DNA of 64,000 nt from Rhizobium sp. Leaf453 (GCF_001425605.1 NZ_LMRG01000023.1:134420-198419); one strand, 5' to 3'; numbered from the stretch's first letter, positions 52,881-62,425 are shown. Made by a program: numbers and translations. The notes: generated from the sequence alone by a model not told the origin.

Positions 52881-53642
52881 TCAAACGACGGATTCGCCGC
52901 CATCGACCACAAGGATCTGGCCGGTCATGTAGCTTGACCGGTCGGAGACGAGGAAGAGGATGGACTCGGCGATCTCCTCGACCTGCGCCCAGCGGCCCAT
53001 CGGCACCTTGTCCCGCACATAGGTCTCGATCGCCTCGCGCCCGCCCATCTGGGTGATGAAGGGGGCGTTGAAGGGCGTATCGACCCAGCCCGGGCAGAGC
53101 GCGTTGACGCGAATGCCGAAACGGGCGTAGTCGCCGGCCATCTGTCGCGTCATGGCGATGACGGCATGTTTGGTGGTGGTGTAGGCGATCATTTCGCGGT
53201 CGTAGAGCACGCCGGAGGAGGACGAGGTGTTGAGGATGACGCCGCGACCGGCGGCCTTCATCGCTGGCATGGCGAAACGCGCCGCCATGAAATGGGCGCG
53301 GACGTTAAGGCTCCAGGAGAGATCGAACCCCTCGACCTCCACCTGTTCGAGATCACCAGCGATCTGCGCCCCGGCGTGATTGTGAAGGATATCGATACGA
53401 CCGTGACGCTTGAGAACTGAAGCTATGCCCGCCTCCAGCGAGATGTCGTCGGTGACGTCAAGGATCAGGCTTTCGGCGCTGCCTCCGGCGTTACGAATAA
53501 TCTCCACGGTTTCGGCGGCACCTGCGGTATTGCGGTCGGCGACGGCCACATGGGCGCCTTCGCGCGCCATGATCTTAGCACCCGCCCGGCCGATGCCGGA
53601 CCCGGCGCCCGTCACGATTGCGATCCGGTCTTTCAGGATCAT
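52881..53642 (-). CDS. Short-chain dehydrogenase/reductase
   Basis: The protein is 253 residues. NAD(P)-binding TGAGSGIG is at 11-18, catalytic Ser in NTSSSSG near 139, and Tyr154-x3-Lys158 in YTTTKHA. CPGWVDTPF follows. Substrate unknown: many members oxidise alcohols of small organic compounds. It is 4 bases after a PotC-like permease gene and likely the last gene of that ABC operon. Confidence 0.9.
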   Translation of the reverse strand: MILKDRIAIVTGAGSGIGRAGAKIMAREGAHVAVADRNTAGAAETVEIIRNAGGSAESLILDVTDDISLEAGIASVLKRHGRIDILHNHAGAQIAGDLEQVEVEGFDLSWSLNVRAHFMAARFAMPAMKAAGRGVILNTSSSSGVLYDREMIAYTTTKHAVIAMTRQMAGDYARFGIRVNALCPGWVDTPFNAPFITQMGGREAIETYVRDKVPMGRWAQVEEIAESILFLVSDRSSYMTGQILVVDGGESVV

Positions 53643-53645
53643 GGC

Positions 53646-54470
53646 CTACTCTCCCGCCTGCGCTTTTGTTGTCTTGTCCCGCATCAGCACGCGGGCGATG
53701 AGGATGAGCAGAAGTGAGGCGACCAGCACCATGGTAGCAATCGCGTTGATTTCCGGCGTTACGCCACGGCGGATCGACGCGAAGACATAGATCGGCAGCG
53801 TCGTCTTCGAGCCGGCGACGAAGAAGGCGACGATGAAATCGTCGAACGAGAAGGTGAAGGCGAGCAGGAAGCCGGCGAGAATCGATGGCAGGATTTGCGG
53901 CAGGACGATCTGGCGGAAGGTCGTGAACGGCGTCGCGTAGAGATCGCTCGAGGCTTCGACGATATCGCGCCCAAGGCTGGCAATGCGCGCCTTGACGATC
54001 ATCGTCACCAGCGCCAGCGAAAACAGGCCATGGGCGGCGATGATCGAGCCATAGCCGAGGCCAAGCTGCGGCGGCTTGTCGCCTGGCCAGATCGAGGCGA
54101 GCGCCGGATTGAGAAAAGAGAAGACCTCGACAAGCGCCACCAGCGTGGCGATGCCGATGACGACGCCGGGAACGACGATGGCGGCGGCAAACAGTCCGTC
54201 GAAGATGGCGCGGCCGCGGCTGCTCAGCCGCTGCATGCCGAGCGCTGCCATCGTGCCGAAGATTGCTGCCAGCGCGGCGCTGGTGAAGGCAATCATCAGG
54301 CTGTTCTGCAGCGCGGTGATCAGGAACGTGTTTCCGAGCGCCTTGCCGTACCACATGGTCGAGAAGCCTGTGAACTCGCTGGCATTGCGTCCCGCGTTGA
54401 ACGAGAACAGCACGACCAGCGCGATCGGCGCGTAGAGGAAGAGGTAAACGAAGGTAACGAGCGCGCGCAT
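53646..54470 (-). CDS. ABC permease, PotC-like (polyamine/quaternary-amine type)
   Basis: The protein is 274 residues with six membrane helices, beginning MRALVTFVYLFLYAPIALVVLFSFN, and the EAA loop EASSDLYATPFTTFRQIVLPQ. The start at 54470 overlaps the PotB-like stop by one base; the longer open frame is the PotB gene in another frame. It forms the channel with the adjacent permease. Confidence 0.9.
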   Translation of the reverse strand: MRALVTFVYLFLYAPIALVVLFSFNAGRNASEFTGFSTMWYGKALGNTFLITALQNSLMIAFTSAALAAIFGTMAALGMQRLSSRGRAIFDGLFAAAIVVPGVVIGIATLVALVEVFSFLNPALASIWPGDKPPQLGLGYGSIIAAHGLFSLALVTMIVKARIASLGRDIVEASSDLYATPFTTFRQIVLPQILPSILAGFLLAFTFSFDDFIVAFFVAGSKTTLPIYVFASIRRGVTPEINAIATMVLVASLLLILIARVLMRDKTTKAQAGE

Positions 54471-55336
54471 CAGACGAGATCCACCTGTCTGGAGCCGGAG
54501 ACCTTCCAGGCGATCCGCATGGCGACGCTGAGCACGATGACCACGACGACGACCAGCGTCACGGCGATCGCCGAGCCGAACGGCCAATTGCGCGACTGCA
54601 GGAAGAGATCGACCAGCGCATTGCCGATGAAGAACACCTTGCCGCCGCCAAGCAGTTGCGGGATCAGGTATTCGCCGAGCAGCAGGATGGTGACGAGCGC
54701 GACGCCTGTCATGACGCCCGGCAGCGACAGCGGCAGGGTGATGCCGAAGAAGGTCGAGACCGGCTTGGCGCCGAGATCGGCGGAGGCTTCGAGCAGCCGG
54801 CGGTCGAGCTTTTCGAGGCTGACATAGATCGGCATGATCATCAGCGGCAGGTAGCCGTAGACGATGCCGAGCAGCACCGCGCCGGGCGTATTGAGCAGCC
54901 TGATATCCTCGATGCCGATCATGCCGAGCAGATTGGGAATGCCGCGCGAGCCCAAGATGTACATCCAAGCATAAGTACGTACGAGCAGGCTAGTCCAGAA
55001 CGGCACGACAACCAGCGAGACCAGCATCAGCCGGTATTTCGGATTGGACTTGATCGCCAGGTAATAGGCCACGGGATAGGCGACGATCAGGCAGAGAAAG
55101 GCGCCGACCGGCGCGATCATCAGCGTGTTCCAGAATGCCGCCGCTCGAGAGGGGAGATTGGCGAACTGGGCAAAGGTGAATGCTGCCTGATAACCGCCTT
55201 CAGGCGCACGCTCGCCAAAGGCGAAGACCACCATGGCCATGAACGGCAGGACGAGGAAAACGAACAGCCAGATGCCGGCCGGCGCAACCAGCGCGGCGGT
55301 CGTCAGCTGTCGTTTTCTGTCCGGGGTGAGAGGCAT
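54470..55336 (-). CDS. ABC permease, PotB-like (polyamine/quaternary-amine type)
   Basis: The protein is 288 residues. The start at 55336 (MPLTPDRKRQLTT) has no strong ribosome site; a longer frame runs into the repeat at 55375-55500. Six helices follow a short cytoplasmic tail, with an EAA loop (EASADLGAKPVSTFFGITLPL). It pairs with the PotC-like permease. Confidence 0.9.
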   Translation of the reverse strand: MPLTPDRKRQLTTAALVAPAGIWLFVFLVLPFMAMVVFAFGERAPEGGYQAAFTFAQFANLPSRAAAFWNTLMIAPVGAFLCLIVAYPVAYYLAIKSNPKYRLMLVSLVVVPFWTSLLVRTYAWMYILGSRGIPNLLGMIGIEDIRLLNTPGAVLLGIVYGYLPLMIMPIYVSLEKLDRRLLEASADLGAKPVSTFFGITLPLSLPGVMTGVALVTILLLGEYLIPQLLGGGKVFFIGNALVDLFLQSRNWPFGSAIAVTLVVVVVIVLSVAMRIAWKVSGSRQVDLV

Positions 55337-55376
55337 GGAGGTGGTGTCCTGTTGGTGCAGCAGGCTGCGGATGTAA

Positions 55377-55496
55377 TCTCCCCCCTTGAGGGGGAGATGT
55401 CGGCGTTGCCGACAGAGGGGGTTAAGTTGCCTCGAATTTGGGGTTGGCTCACCCCCCTCTGTCATTTCGTGACATCTCCCCCTCAAGGGGGAGATA
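55377..55496. repeat. Inverted repeat with CTCCCCCTTGAGGGGGAG arms
   Basis: ATCTCCCCCTTGAGGGGGAGAT (itself palindromic) occurs at each end (about 55377-55398 and 55475-55496), and inner parts (TGTCGG...GACAGAGGGGG against CCCCCCTCTGTC...GACA) are inverted copies. The element lies between the binding-protein and PotB-like genes and differs in sequence from the CCCTCCCC family. Confidence 0.75.
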
Positions 55497-55506
55497 AACC
55501 GCAGCC

Positions 55507-56667
55507 TCAAGCCGACTTGAAGCGTGCCATCAGTTCGGCGCGGGCCGGGTCGGTCAGCGTCACGGCGGCGCCGAATTCCAGCTTGGTCAGCGATGCCTCG
55601 TCCGGATAGACGATCTTGTTGGACGTGACGTCTGCCGGAAGCAGCGCGAGCACGCGGCTGTCGGTCGTCGGTGCGCCATTGGCGATGTGCTCCTTGACGG
55701 CATGTTCCGGGGCCATCAGGTAGTCGAGCAGGGCGTAGCCGGCCGGCTTGTTGGCGGCGCTCTTCGGGATGGCGTAGAAGTCCGTCCAGATCTCGCCGCC
55801 ATCGGTGCCGAGGATATAGGCGATTTCCGGCATGTCGCGGTTCAACTGGGCACCGTCATTGGTCCAGCACATGGTCATCCAGGCATCGGTGGCACGCATG
55901 CCTGGCTGGTAGTCGCTGTTGATGCCGTAGAGATGCGGCTTGACCTTGATCAGCAATTCCTCGGCCTTGGCCAGTTCTTCCTGCTTGATCGAGTTGAAGG
56001 AATAACCGAGGGAAACGAGCGCGCTACCGATCGTGGTCAGCTGATAGTCGTGAACCATGGCGCGCCCGTCGGCCTCGGTCATGGCGACCTCGAAGAACTC
56101 CTTCCAGGAGGTTACCTTGGTCTTGATCTTGGACGTGTTGACCGCTATGCCGGTCGTGCCCCAGTTCTTCGGCAGGGCATAGGTCGTGCCATCGACAGCA
56201 CCTTCGGCGGTGAAACGGGCGGATTGCGAAGCCTGCGAGAAATTCGGCAGCTTCGACATGTCGAGCGGGTCGATCAGGCCGAGCTTCACATAAGTCGAGA
56301 TCGTGTAGTTGGTCGGAACGAAGAGGTCCCATCCGATGCCGCCGGCCTGGAGCTTGGCGAGCATTTCCTCGTTCGAGCCGAAGACATTGACCTCGACGGC
56401 CACGCCGGTCGCGGCCGTGAAGGCTTCGAAAGTCGCCGGGTCATGATAGTTCGGCCAGGTGGCAAGCGACATGGTGGAGCCGAGATCCTGGGCATAGGCG
56501 GTGGAATTGAACACGCCGGGCTGACGGGCGAGGACCGCGGCCGCGAGGCCGAGGCCGGTGACACCGAGGAAGTGGCGGCGGGTGACGGAACCGCGCTTCA
56601 GGCGCATCCATTCATCGCTGAGGTTTTCGGCTGTGATCGGGGCATTTTCTCTGTACCACTTTGTCAT
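55507..56667 (-). CDS. ABC substrate-binding protein, PotD-like, with Tat signal
   Basis: The protein is 386 residues. The N-terminus is a Tat-type leader (RGSVTRRHFLGVTGLGLAAAVLARQ) after about 30 residues. The mature part begins with a PotD-like lobe (TMSLATWPNYHDPATFEAF, GVAVEVNVFGSNEEMLAKL, WDLFVPTNYTISTYV). It probably binds a polyamine, betaine or other cationic compound. Confidence 0.88.
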   Translation of the reverse strand: MTKWYRENAPITAENLSDEWMRLKRGSVTRRHFLGVTGLGLAAAVLARQPGVFNSTAYAQDLGSTMSLATWPNYHDPATFEAFTAATGVAVEVNVFGSNEEMLAKLQAGGIGWDLFVPTNYTISTYVKLGLIDPLDMSKLPNFSQASQSARFTAEGAVDGTTYALPKNWGTTGIAVNTSKIKTKVTSWKEFFEVAMTEADGRAMVHDYQLTTIGSALVSLGYSFNSIKQEELAKAEELLIKVKPHLYGINSDYQPGMRATDAWMTMCWTNDGAQLNRDMPEIAYILGTDGGEIWTDFYAIPKSAANKPAGYALLDYLMAPEHAVKEHIANGAPTTDSRVLALLPADVTSNKIVYPDEASLTKLEFGAAVTLTDPARAELMARFKSA

Positions 56668-56709
56668 GACGCTGTTCCCTTTTTTGTCTTGACGTGTACG
56701 GCCTTTTCC

Positions 56710-57792
56710 TCAGGCCGGGAAAACATGCACTTTGCCGGGGTCGAAAGTGAGCACGACCCGTTCGCCCGGTTCGACGAGGTCGCTTTCCTGCATGCTGCGC
56801 CGGTCGGCCGTGACGAGGAAATCGCCAAGTCCATCGACGCTGATCTGGTATTCGGCGGTCGAGCCGAGAAAGATGCGGTGGGTAACGGTACCGGTGAGCG
56901 CACCAGCGTTGCCGACCGGCTGACGCGCAAGCTCGATCGCTTCCGGGCGCAGCGCCACGGTGGCGGCCCCCGGTTTCTGGCCGGGCCGCAAGGCCAGCGC
57001 CGTGCCGTTCGGCAGGCGCAGGGTCGCGCCATCCGCTTCGACGGTCGCAAGGACGCGGTTGGTCTTGCCGACGAAATCGGCAACGAAGAGGTCGGCGGGA
57101 CTGTCGTAGACATCCTGCGGCTTGGCCATCTGAACGATGCGACCGGCATTCATGACGCAGACCATGTCGCTCATCGACAGGGCCTCTTCCTGGTCATGGG
57201 TAACGAGAACGAAGGTGATGCCAAGCTCGCGCTGCAGGGTCTGGAGCTCGATCTGCATGGCGGTGCGCAGCTTCTTGTCCAGCGCTGCCAGCGGCTCGTC
57301 GAGCAGAAGCACGGACGGTTTGTTGACGATGGCGCGGGCGAGCGCCACGCGCTGCTGCTGGCCGCCGGACATCTCATGGATGCGGCGCTTCTCGAAGCCG
57401 CCGAGGCGAACCATTTCCAGGGCTTGCCGAGCCCGCGCGGAGATCTCGGATGCTGCCAGCTTCGGCCGGGCCTGTTTCAGACCATAGGCAACGTTCTGCT
57501 CGACATCGAAATGCGGAAACAGTGCATAGTGCTGGAACACCATGTTGACGGGGCGGCGGTAGGGCGGAACGCCGTTCATCTCGCGCCCGTCGATCAGCAC
57601 GGTGCCTTCGCTCGGCTGTTCGAAACCGCCGATCATCCTGAGGCACGTGGTCTTGCCGCAGCCGGAAGGGCCGAGCAGGGCCACAAAAGCGCCCTTCGGT
57701 ATGGCCAGATTGATGTCCGTCACGGCAGTCACGGCGCCATAGCGCTTGGTGACCGAATGGAACTCGATGTCGTTCGCTGAAGCGGCTGTCAC
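56710..57792 (-). CDS. ABC ATPase, PotA-like
   Basis: The protein is 360 residues from a GTG at 57792 (GGGGA 8 bases upstream). Alternatively ATG 57867 adds 25 poorly conserved residues. Walker A GPSGCGKTT, signature MSGGQQQRV, Walker B VLLLDEPLAALD, H-loop LVTHDQ, plus C-terminal TOBE region from about 245. It is the first gene of an operon (ATPase, SBP, two permeases, SDR), divergent from a LuxR regulator. Confidence 0.9.
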   Translation of the reverse strand: MTAASANDIEFHSVTKRYGAVTAVTDINLAIPKGAFVALLGPSGCGKTTCLRMIGGFEQPSEGTVLIDGREMNGVPPYRRPVNMVFQHYALFPHFDVEQNVAYGLKQARPKLAASEISARARQALEMVRLGGFEKRRIHEMSGGQQQRVALARAIVNKPSVLLLDEPLAALDKKLRTAMQIELQTLQRELGITFVLVTHDQEEALSMSDMVCVMNAGRIVQMAKPQDVYDSPADLFVADFVGKTNRVLATVEADGATLRLPNGTALALRPGQKPGAATVALRPEAIELARQPVGNAGALTGTVTHRIFLGSTAEYQISVDGLGDFLVTADRRSMQESDLVEPGERVVLTFDPGKVHVFPA

Positions 57793-57892
57793 GTCTAAAA
57801 TTCCCCGCGGCTGTTTTTCAGAATACCGAGCTATCCTGCGATCGCCCCGTTTCTCACCGTCTAGCATCAACCTATTCAAGCCAGCCGTTTGC

Positions 57893-57902
57893 GGTATATA
57901 CC
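57893..57902. promoter_or_regulatory. Candidate LuxR-type operator, site 1
   Basis: GGTATATACC is a perfect 10-bp palindrome in the divergent region between the ATPase and LuxR genes. Confidence 0.45.
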
Positions 57903-57938
57903 CCGAAAGAGGTATTTCAAGATGTTTGCCGCTGTGGA

Positions 57939-57950
57939 AGGTGTATACCT
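57939..57950. promoter_or_regulatory. Candidate LuxR-type operator, site 2
   Basis: AGGTGTATACCT shares GGT(A/G)TATACC with site 1, with centre-to-centre distance of 47 bases, in the same divergent region. Two sites in phase suggest cooperative binding. Confidence 0.45.
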
Positions 57951-57995
57951 CGCAGGCAGTTGCCATTCTTTTTCGCAGAATCCGGGCTTGGGTGC

Positions 57996-58799
57996 ATGGG
58001 CATTGATCTCGAAGCATTGTTCAGGACGATCGGGCCGATGATCGGGGGCGGCGGCACCGGCGACGACGAGGCGGGCGGCGTATTCTGCTCGCTGATGCGC
58101 TCGTTGGTGACCTTCGATTATGCCGTGATCTTTGCCTATCGCGAGAAGGAGCGGCCGATCGATCTGTACAGCACGTTCACGCCGGAAGAACATGTCGTCT
58201 TCGTCAGCCTCTATCAGGCTGGGCCGTTCCTGCTCGACCCATTCTATCACGCAGCCCGGGAGCCGAAGCCGGGCGTCTGGCGCATGCGCGAACTGGCGCC
58301 GGACCGCTTCTTCTCCAGCGAATATTTCCGCAGTTACTATACGCAGACGGGTCTGGCGGAGGAGATCGGTTTCTTCATCGTGCTGGAGGAGGGCATCACC
58401 GTCGTGCTGTCGCTGATGCGGCGGGAAGGCTCCGGTGTCTTTTCAGGTGCAGAGTTTGCGCTTTTGAAAAAGGCCGAACCGATGGTCGCCGGCCTCGTGC
58501 ATCATGCCTGGTCCGACCTTGGGCGGCGCTTCGATGCAGCACTCGCCAAGAGCACCAGGGGCGGACGCAAGTCCGCACATCCGGCCGCCGACCGGGTATG
58601 GCGCAATCTCAACCTGACGGAGCGAGAGGCATCGATCATCGAGCTTGTTCTGCAGGGCCATTCGTCCGAATCGATCGGTCTGCGGCTCGGCATTTCGACC
58701 GGAACGGTGAAGGTTCATCGCCGCAACGTCTACCGCAAGCTCGGGATTTCATCGCAGACGCAGCTTCTGTCGATCTACCTGAAAAATCTTGGCCAGTAG
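57996..58799 (+). CDS. LuxR-family transcriptional regulator
   Basis: The protein is 267 residues from ATG 57996; another in-frame ATG at 57960 would overlap the promoter region. A GAF/PAS-like sensing part lies at about 20-190, and a LuxR HTH at about 205-265 (LNLTEREASIIELVLQGHSSESIGLRLGISTGTVKVHRRNVYRKLGI). It is divergent from the ABC operon at 53646-57792, so it probably regulates it. The ligand is unknown; the N-terminus does not obviously match an acyl-homoserine-lactone domain. Confidence 0.88.
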   Translation: MGIDLEALFRTIGPMIGGGGTGDDEAGGVFCSLMRSLVTFDYAVIFAYREKERPIDLYSTFTPEEHVVFVSLYQAGPFLLDPFYHAAREPKPGVWRMRELAPDRFFSSEYFRSYYTQTGLAEEIGFFIVLEEGITVVLSLMRREGSGVFSGAEFALLKKAEPMVAGLVHHAWSDLGRRFDAALAKSTRGGRKSAHPAADRVWRNLNLTEREASIIELVLQGHSSESIGLRLGISTGTVKVHRRNVYRKLGISSQTQLLSIYLKNLGQ

Positions 58800-58807
58800 C
58801 AAGGGGA

Positions 58808-58836
58808 GGCGAGGCGCCTGTCGTCGGCGCCCCGCC
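58808..58836. terminator. GC-rich hairpin between luxR-type gene and ribH
   Basis: GGCG-A-GGCGCC and GGCGCC-C-CGCC form a stem around a 7-base loop between the convergent genes ending at 58799 and 58844. No U-tract is seen, so termination strength is uncertain. Confidence 0.5.
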
Positions 58837-58843
58837 GAAAGCA

Positions 58844-59347
<504 letters not shown>

Positions 59348-59414
59348 TCAATGATCCCCTTGGGCGAACGCACAGGCGCGGAACACCCTTGGCGGGCGCT
59401 GCCTCGTCTGCTTG

Positions 59415-59554
59415 CTCTCTTCCTTCCGGACTTTAACCGTCGGCTCCGGAATTCAACCGGATCTGCTGACCTTCCGGCAGTTAACCGGAAGCGCTCGCGG
59501 GCTCCGGGATATCCCCGTTACCGCCGGTGGGGAATTTCACCCCGCCCTGAGAAC
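59415..59554 (-). ncRNA. FMN riboswitch (RFN element) in the ribH leader
   Basis: Read on the minus strand, TCTCAGGGCGGGGTGAAATTCCCCACCGGCGGTA, AGCCCGCGAGCGC, GGTCAGCAGATCCGG and GCCGACGGTTAAAGTCCGGA occur in RFN order. FMN binding would reduce ribH expression. The about 70-base segment after the aptamer includes GC-rich bases that could pair with the AAGGGG ribosome site, favouring translational control. Confidence 0.95.
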
Positions 59555-59565
59555 GTACGCTGACG

Positions 59566-59593
59566 ACTATAAAGGCTGTGCCCTCGAGATCAA
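59566..59593 (-). promoter_or_regulatory. Promoter of the FMN riboswitch-ribH transcript
   Basis: TTGATC, a 16-base spacer and TATAGT form a sigma-70-like pair on the minus strand; transcription would start about 10 bases before the riboswitch. Confidence 0.6.
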
Positions 59594-59622
59594 ACGCGGC
59601 AAGCGACACTGGACATGGAAAA

Positions 59623-59654
59623 GGCGACAGATTTTTTCTTAAAAACCTGTCGCC
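59623..59654 (-). terminator. Rho-independent terminator of the second ABC operon
   Basis: GGCGACAG and CTGTCGCC form an 8-bp stem that may be extended by an inner A/T helix, followed on the minus strand by TTTTCC. It is 33 bases after the ATPase stop at 59687. Confidence 0.75.
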
Positions 59655-59686
59655 CGAAACATATTTTTCCGCAGAAACTTGAAGGC

Positions 59687-60748
59687 TTATTCGCGGATGA
59701 TCAACAGGTCGCTGGCGGTAAAGCGCAGCGTCACCGTTTCGCCGACCGCAGGCGGCGTGAGGCCCGGGGCGTTGAACATGTCGAAGGAAATCACGGCATT
59801 GCCCACCTTCATGCGCGTGCGGATGACGGAGCCAAGGAAGTTGCTCGATACAACCTCGCCGGTCAGCGCCGTATCGCCCTTGGCGCCTTCGGCAATCGAG
59901 CCGGCTTCCGGACGCAGCGCCAGCGATACCGTGTCGCCGGCCTTTACGGAACCAAGCGGCTCGCGAAGGGTGATGCCCTGGTCTCCGATCGAAATCCGGT
60001 TGCTGGCGGGATCGACAACCTTGGCCTCGATCAGGTTCAGTGTTCCGACAAAGGAGGCGACGAAGCGTGTCGCCGGCTTGTTGTAGATTTCGAACGGGGT
60101 ACCGATCTGGTCCGCCCGGCCGGCATTCATGACGACGATGCGATCGGAGATCGACAGCGCCTCTTCCTGGTCATGGGTGACGAACACCGTCGTGATGCCA
60201 AGCTGCTGCTGGATCATCCGGATTTCTTCGCGCAGTGACACGCGGATCTTGGCGTCGAGCGCGGACAGCGGTTCGTCGAGCAGCAGGACCTGTGGCTTGG
60301 GGGCAAGCGCACGGGCAAGCGCCACGCGCTGCTGCTGGCCACCCGACATCTGGTAGGGGAAACGGTCGGCCAGATGACCCAGATGGATCAGGCCCAGCAT
60401 TTCCTTCACCCGGGCATCGATCTGTGCCTTGGGCATGCCGGCGATCTTCAGGCCGAAAGCGACATTGTCGGCGACGTTCATGTTCGGGAACAGCGCGTAG
60501 GCCTGGAAAACCATGCCGATATTGCGCTGGTTCGGCTTCAGGTTTTGCTGGCTCTTGCCGCCGATCTCGATGTTGCCGCCGGTTGGGGTTTCGAAACCCG
60601 CGATCATGCGCAGGATCGTCGTCTTGCCGCAGCCGGACGGCCCAAGGAAGGAGACGAACTCTCCCTTTTCGATGTCCATGTTGAAGTCTTTGACGACTTG
60701 CACCGGGCCGAAGGATTTCTGGATACTGGTCAGGGTAAGAAACGACAT
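59687..60748 (-). CDS. ABC ATPase, Fe/polyamine-type
   Basis: The protein is 353 residues. Walker A GPSGCGKTT, signature MSGGQQQRV, Walker B VLLLDEPLSALD, H-loop FVTHDQ; TOBE domain follows at about 240. It is the last gene of a binding-protein, two permeases, ATPase operon. The substrate is not clear: ferric iron, polyamine or another small solute. Confidence 0.91.
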   Translation of the reverse strand: MSFLTLTSIQKSFGPVQVVKDFNMDIEKGEFVSFLGPSGCGKTTILRMIAGFETPTGGNIEIGGKSQQNLKPNQRNIGMVFQAYALFPNMNVADNVAFGLKIAGMPKAQIDARVKEMLGLIHLGHLADRFPYQMSGGQQQRVALARALAPKPQVLLLDEPLSALDAKIRVSLREEIRMIQQQLGITTVFVTHDQEEALSISDRIVVMNAGRADQIGTPFEIYNKPATRFVASFVGTLNLIEAKVVDPASNRISIGDQGITLREPLGSVKAGDTVSLALRPEAGSIAEGAKGDTALTGEVVSSNFLGSVIRTRMKVGNAVISFDMFNAPGLTPPAVGETVTLRFTASDLLIIRE

Positions 60749-60761
60749 ACGGAAAATATCC

Positions 60762-61553
60762 TCAAGCCTTGCGGGGGGCGGATTTGGAGAAGCGGCTGAC
60801 GAGTTGGATCAAGGCCAGGCAACCCCAGGTGATACCGAAGGCGATCACAGAGAGTGCGAAGGGCTCATAGGCCTTGTTCGCGCCGACGCGCTGGAGATAC
60901 GGACCGAAAGCCGGTCGGTCGAGCAGGGCGGCCAGCGTGAATTCTCCGATGACGATCGCGAATGTCAGGAACGCACCGGAAAGCACGGCGGGAATGACAT
61001 TCGGCAGGATGACGCGGCCAAGAATGGTGGCCCATCCGGCACCGAGGCTCTGGGCTGCTTCGGTCAGCGTCGCGACATCCACGGTTCTAAGGCCTGTATC
61101 GACCGCGCGGTACATGTAGGGCAGGGCAAGGATGGTATAGCCGAAGGCCAGCAGCACATTCGTTCCCATCACCGAGCCGGTAAGTGGCAGCCAGCTCGAC
61201 GTATTGTAGAGACGGATGTAGCCGAACACGATGACGATCGCCGGGATGACCAGCGGCATCAGCGTCAGGAATTCAACGTAAGGCCGCGCCCAAGGCATCT
61301 TGAGACGTACCCAATAGGCGGTGGGAACGACGATCAATATGCCGATGACGATGGTGACCAGCGCCATGATGACCGAGTAACCGAACGTCTGCTGGAACTG
61401 CGGATCGGAAAAGACGCTGGCATAGGCGTCGAAGCTGTAGACTCCGCGCCGTGCCTTCATCGAGAATTCGAACAGGCCGCCGAGCGGCACGAAGAAATAG
61501 AGCAGGCCAAAGATCAGTGCGGCCCAGCCGGCAATGCGCGCCCAGATACTCAT
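60762..61553 (-). CDS. ABC permease (second membrane subunit)
   Basis: The protein is 263 residues. The start at 61553 (MSIWARIAG) overlaps the preceding stop by 4 bases (ATGA). Six helices and an EAA loop (EAAQSLGAGWATILGRVILPN) are seen. It is a PotC/FbpB-like inner-membrane permease. Confidence 0.91.
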   Translation of the reverse strand: MSIWARIAGWAALIFGLLYFFVPLGGLFEFSMKARRGVYSFDAYASVFSDPQFQQTFGYSVIMALVTIVIGILIVVPTAYWVRLKMPWARPYVEFLTLMPLVIPAIVIVFGYIRLYNTSSWLPLTGSVMGTNVLLAFGYTILALPYMYRAVDTGLRTVDVATLTEAAQSLGAGWATILGRVILPNVIPAVLSGAFLTFAIVIGEFTLAALLDRPAFGPYLQRVGANKAYEPFALSVIAFGITWGCLALIQLVSRFSKSAPRKA

Positions 61554-62425
61554 TTCAGCCACCTTTCGGCGCGAATCCGCAGCCAGATATAAATCACGTT
61601 TGCCACGGCGGTGACGACGATCATGCCGAAGGCCATGGCGTAGCCCAGATGCGGATTGCCAAGCACGTCGCCGCGGATCTGCGCATAGAGCTGGATCGGC
61701 ACGATGTTCAGGCTCGAACCCGTCAGCGCGATCGCGGTTGCCACCGCGCCGAAGGCGTTGGCGAACAGAAGAGCGAACGTGCCGAGCAGAGACGGAAACA
61801 GGATCGGAAAGGCGACCATGCGCCAGTATTGGAAGGCTGTAGCGCCAAGAACTTCGGCCGCCTCACGCCATTCCTTCTTCAGTCCTTCGAGCGCCGGCGC
61901 GATGATCAGGATCATCAACGGGATCTGGAAAAAGAGGTAGGTGACCGTCAGGCCCCAGAAGCTCAGGATGTTGAAGCCGAGGTCACGCTGGAGCACGATG
62001 CCGAAGTTATTACGCAGGAAAAGCGTGACCAGACCAACAGGACCGAATGTCGCGAGAAAGGCGAAGGCCAGCGGCACGCCGGCAAAATTCGAGGCGACGC
62101 CCGAAAAGGTCATCAGCGGCGACTTTACCCAGGCGGGCACGGCGCCAAAGACCACCGCCGCCGCCATGGCGAAACCGATGAGGCAGCCGAGAGCAGCCGA
62201 GGCGACCGATATCTTGACCGAAATCCAGTAGCTGGACGGGATGGTACCGTTCTGCAGGTCGATGATGTTCTGCAGGGTGAAGGAGCCATCGCTGGTCTGG
62301 AAGGCGCCGACAATGATGTTCATCGTCGGCAGGATCAGGAACATCGTGACGAAGATCACGAAGGGCATGATGCCTATCCATGTCAGGGGCAGGCGAAATC
62401 GGCGTGCGGGGGGAGCCTGGTTCAT
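61550..62425 (-). CDS. ABC permease (first membrane subunit)
   Basis: The protein is 291 residues from ATG 62425 (MNQAPPARRFRLPL); a TTG at 62443 is possible. Six membrane helices and the EAA loop (EAAEVLGATAFQYWRMVAFP). The membrane helices begin with WIGIMPFVIFVTMFLILP. It forms a heterodimer with the second permease. Confidence 0.9.
   Translation of the reverse strand: MNQAPPARRFRLPLTWIGIMPFVIFVTMFLILPTMNIIVGAFQTSDGSFTLQNIIDLQNGTIPSSYWISVKISVASAALGCLIGFAMAAAVVFGAVPAWVKSPLMTFSGVASNFAGVPLAFAFLATFGPVGLVTLFLRNNFGIVLQRDLGFNILSFWGLTVTYLFFQIPLMILIIAPALEGLKKEWREAAEVLGATAFQYWRMVAFPILFPSLLGTFALLFANAFGAVATAIALTGSSLNIVPIQLYAQIRGDVLGNPHLGYAMAFGMIVVTAVANVIYIWLRIRAERWLK

Noticed and set aside
55687..57780. 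Plus-strand ORF (697 residues) opposite the ABC binding protein and ATPase
   Set aside because: Antisense to two well-supported genes; sequence is low-complexity His/Arg/Gly.
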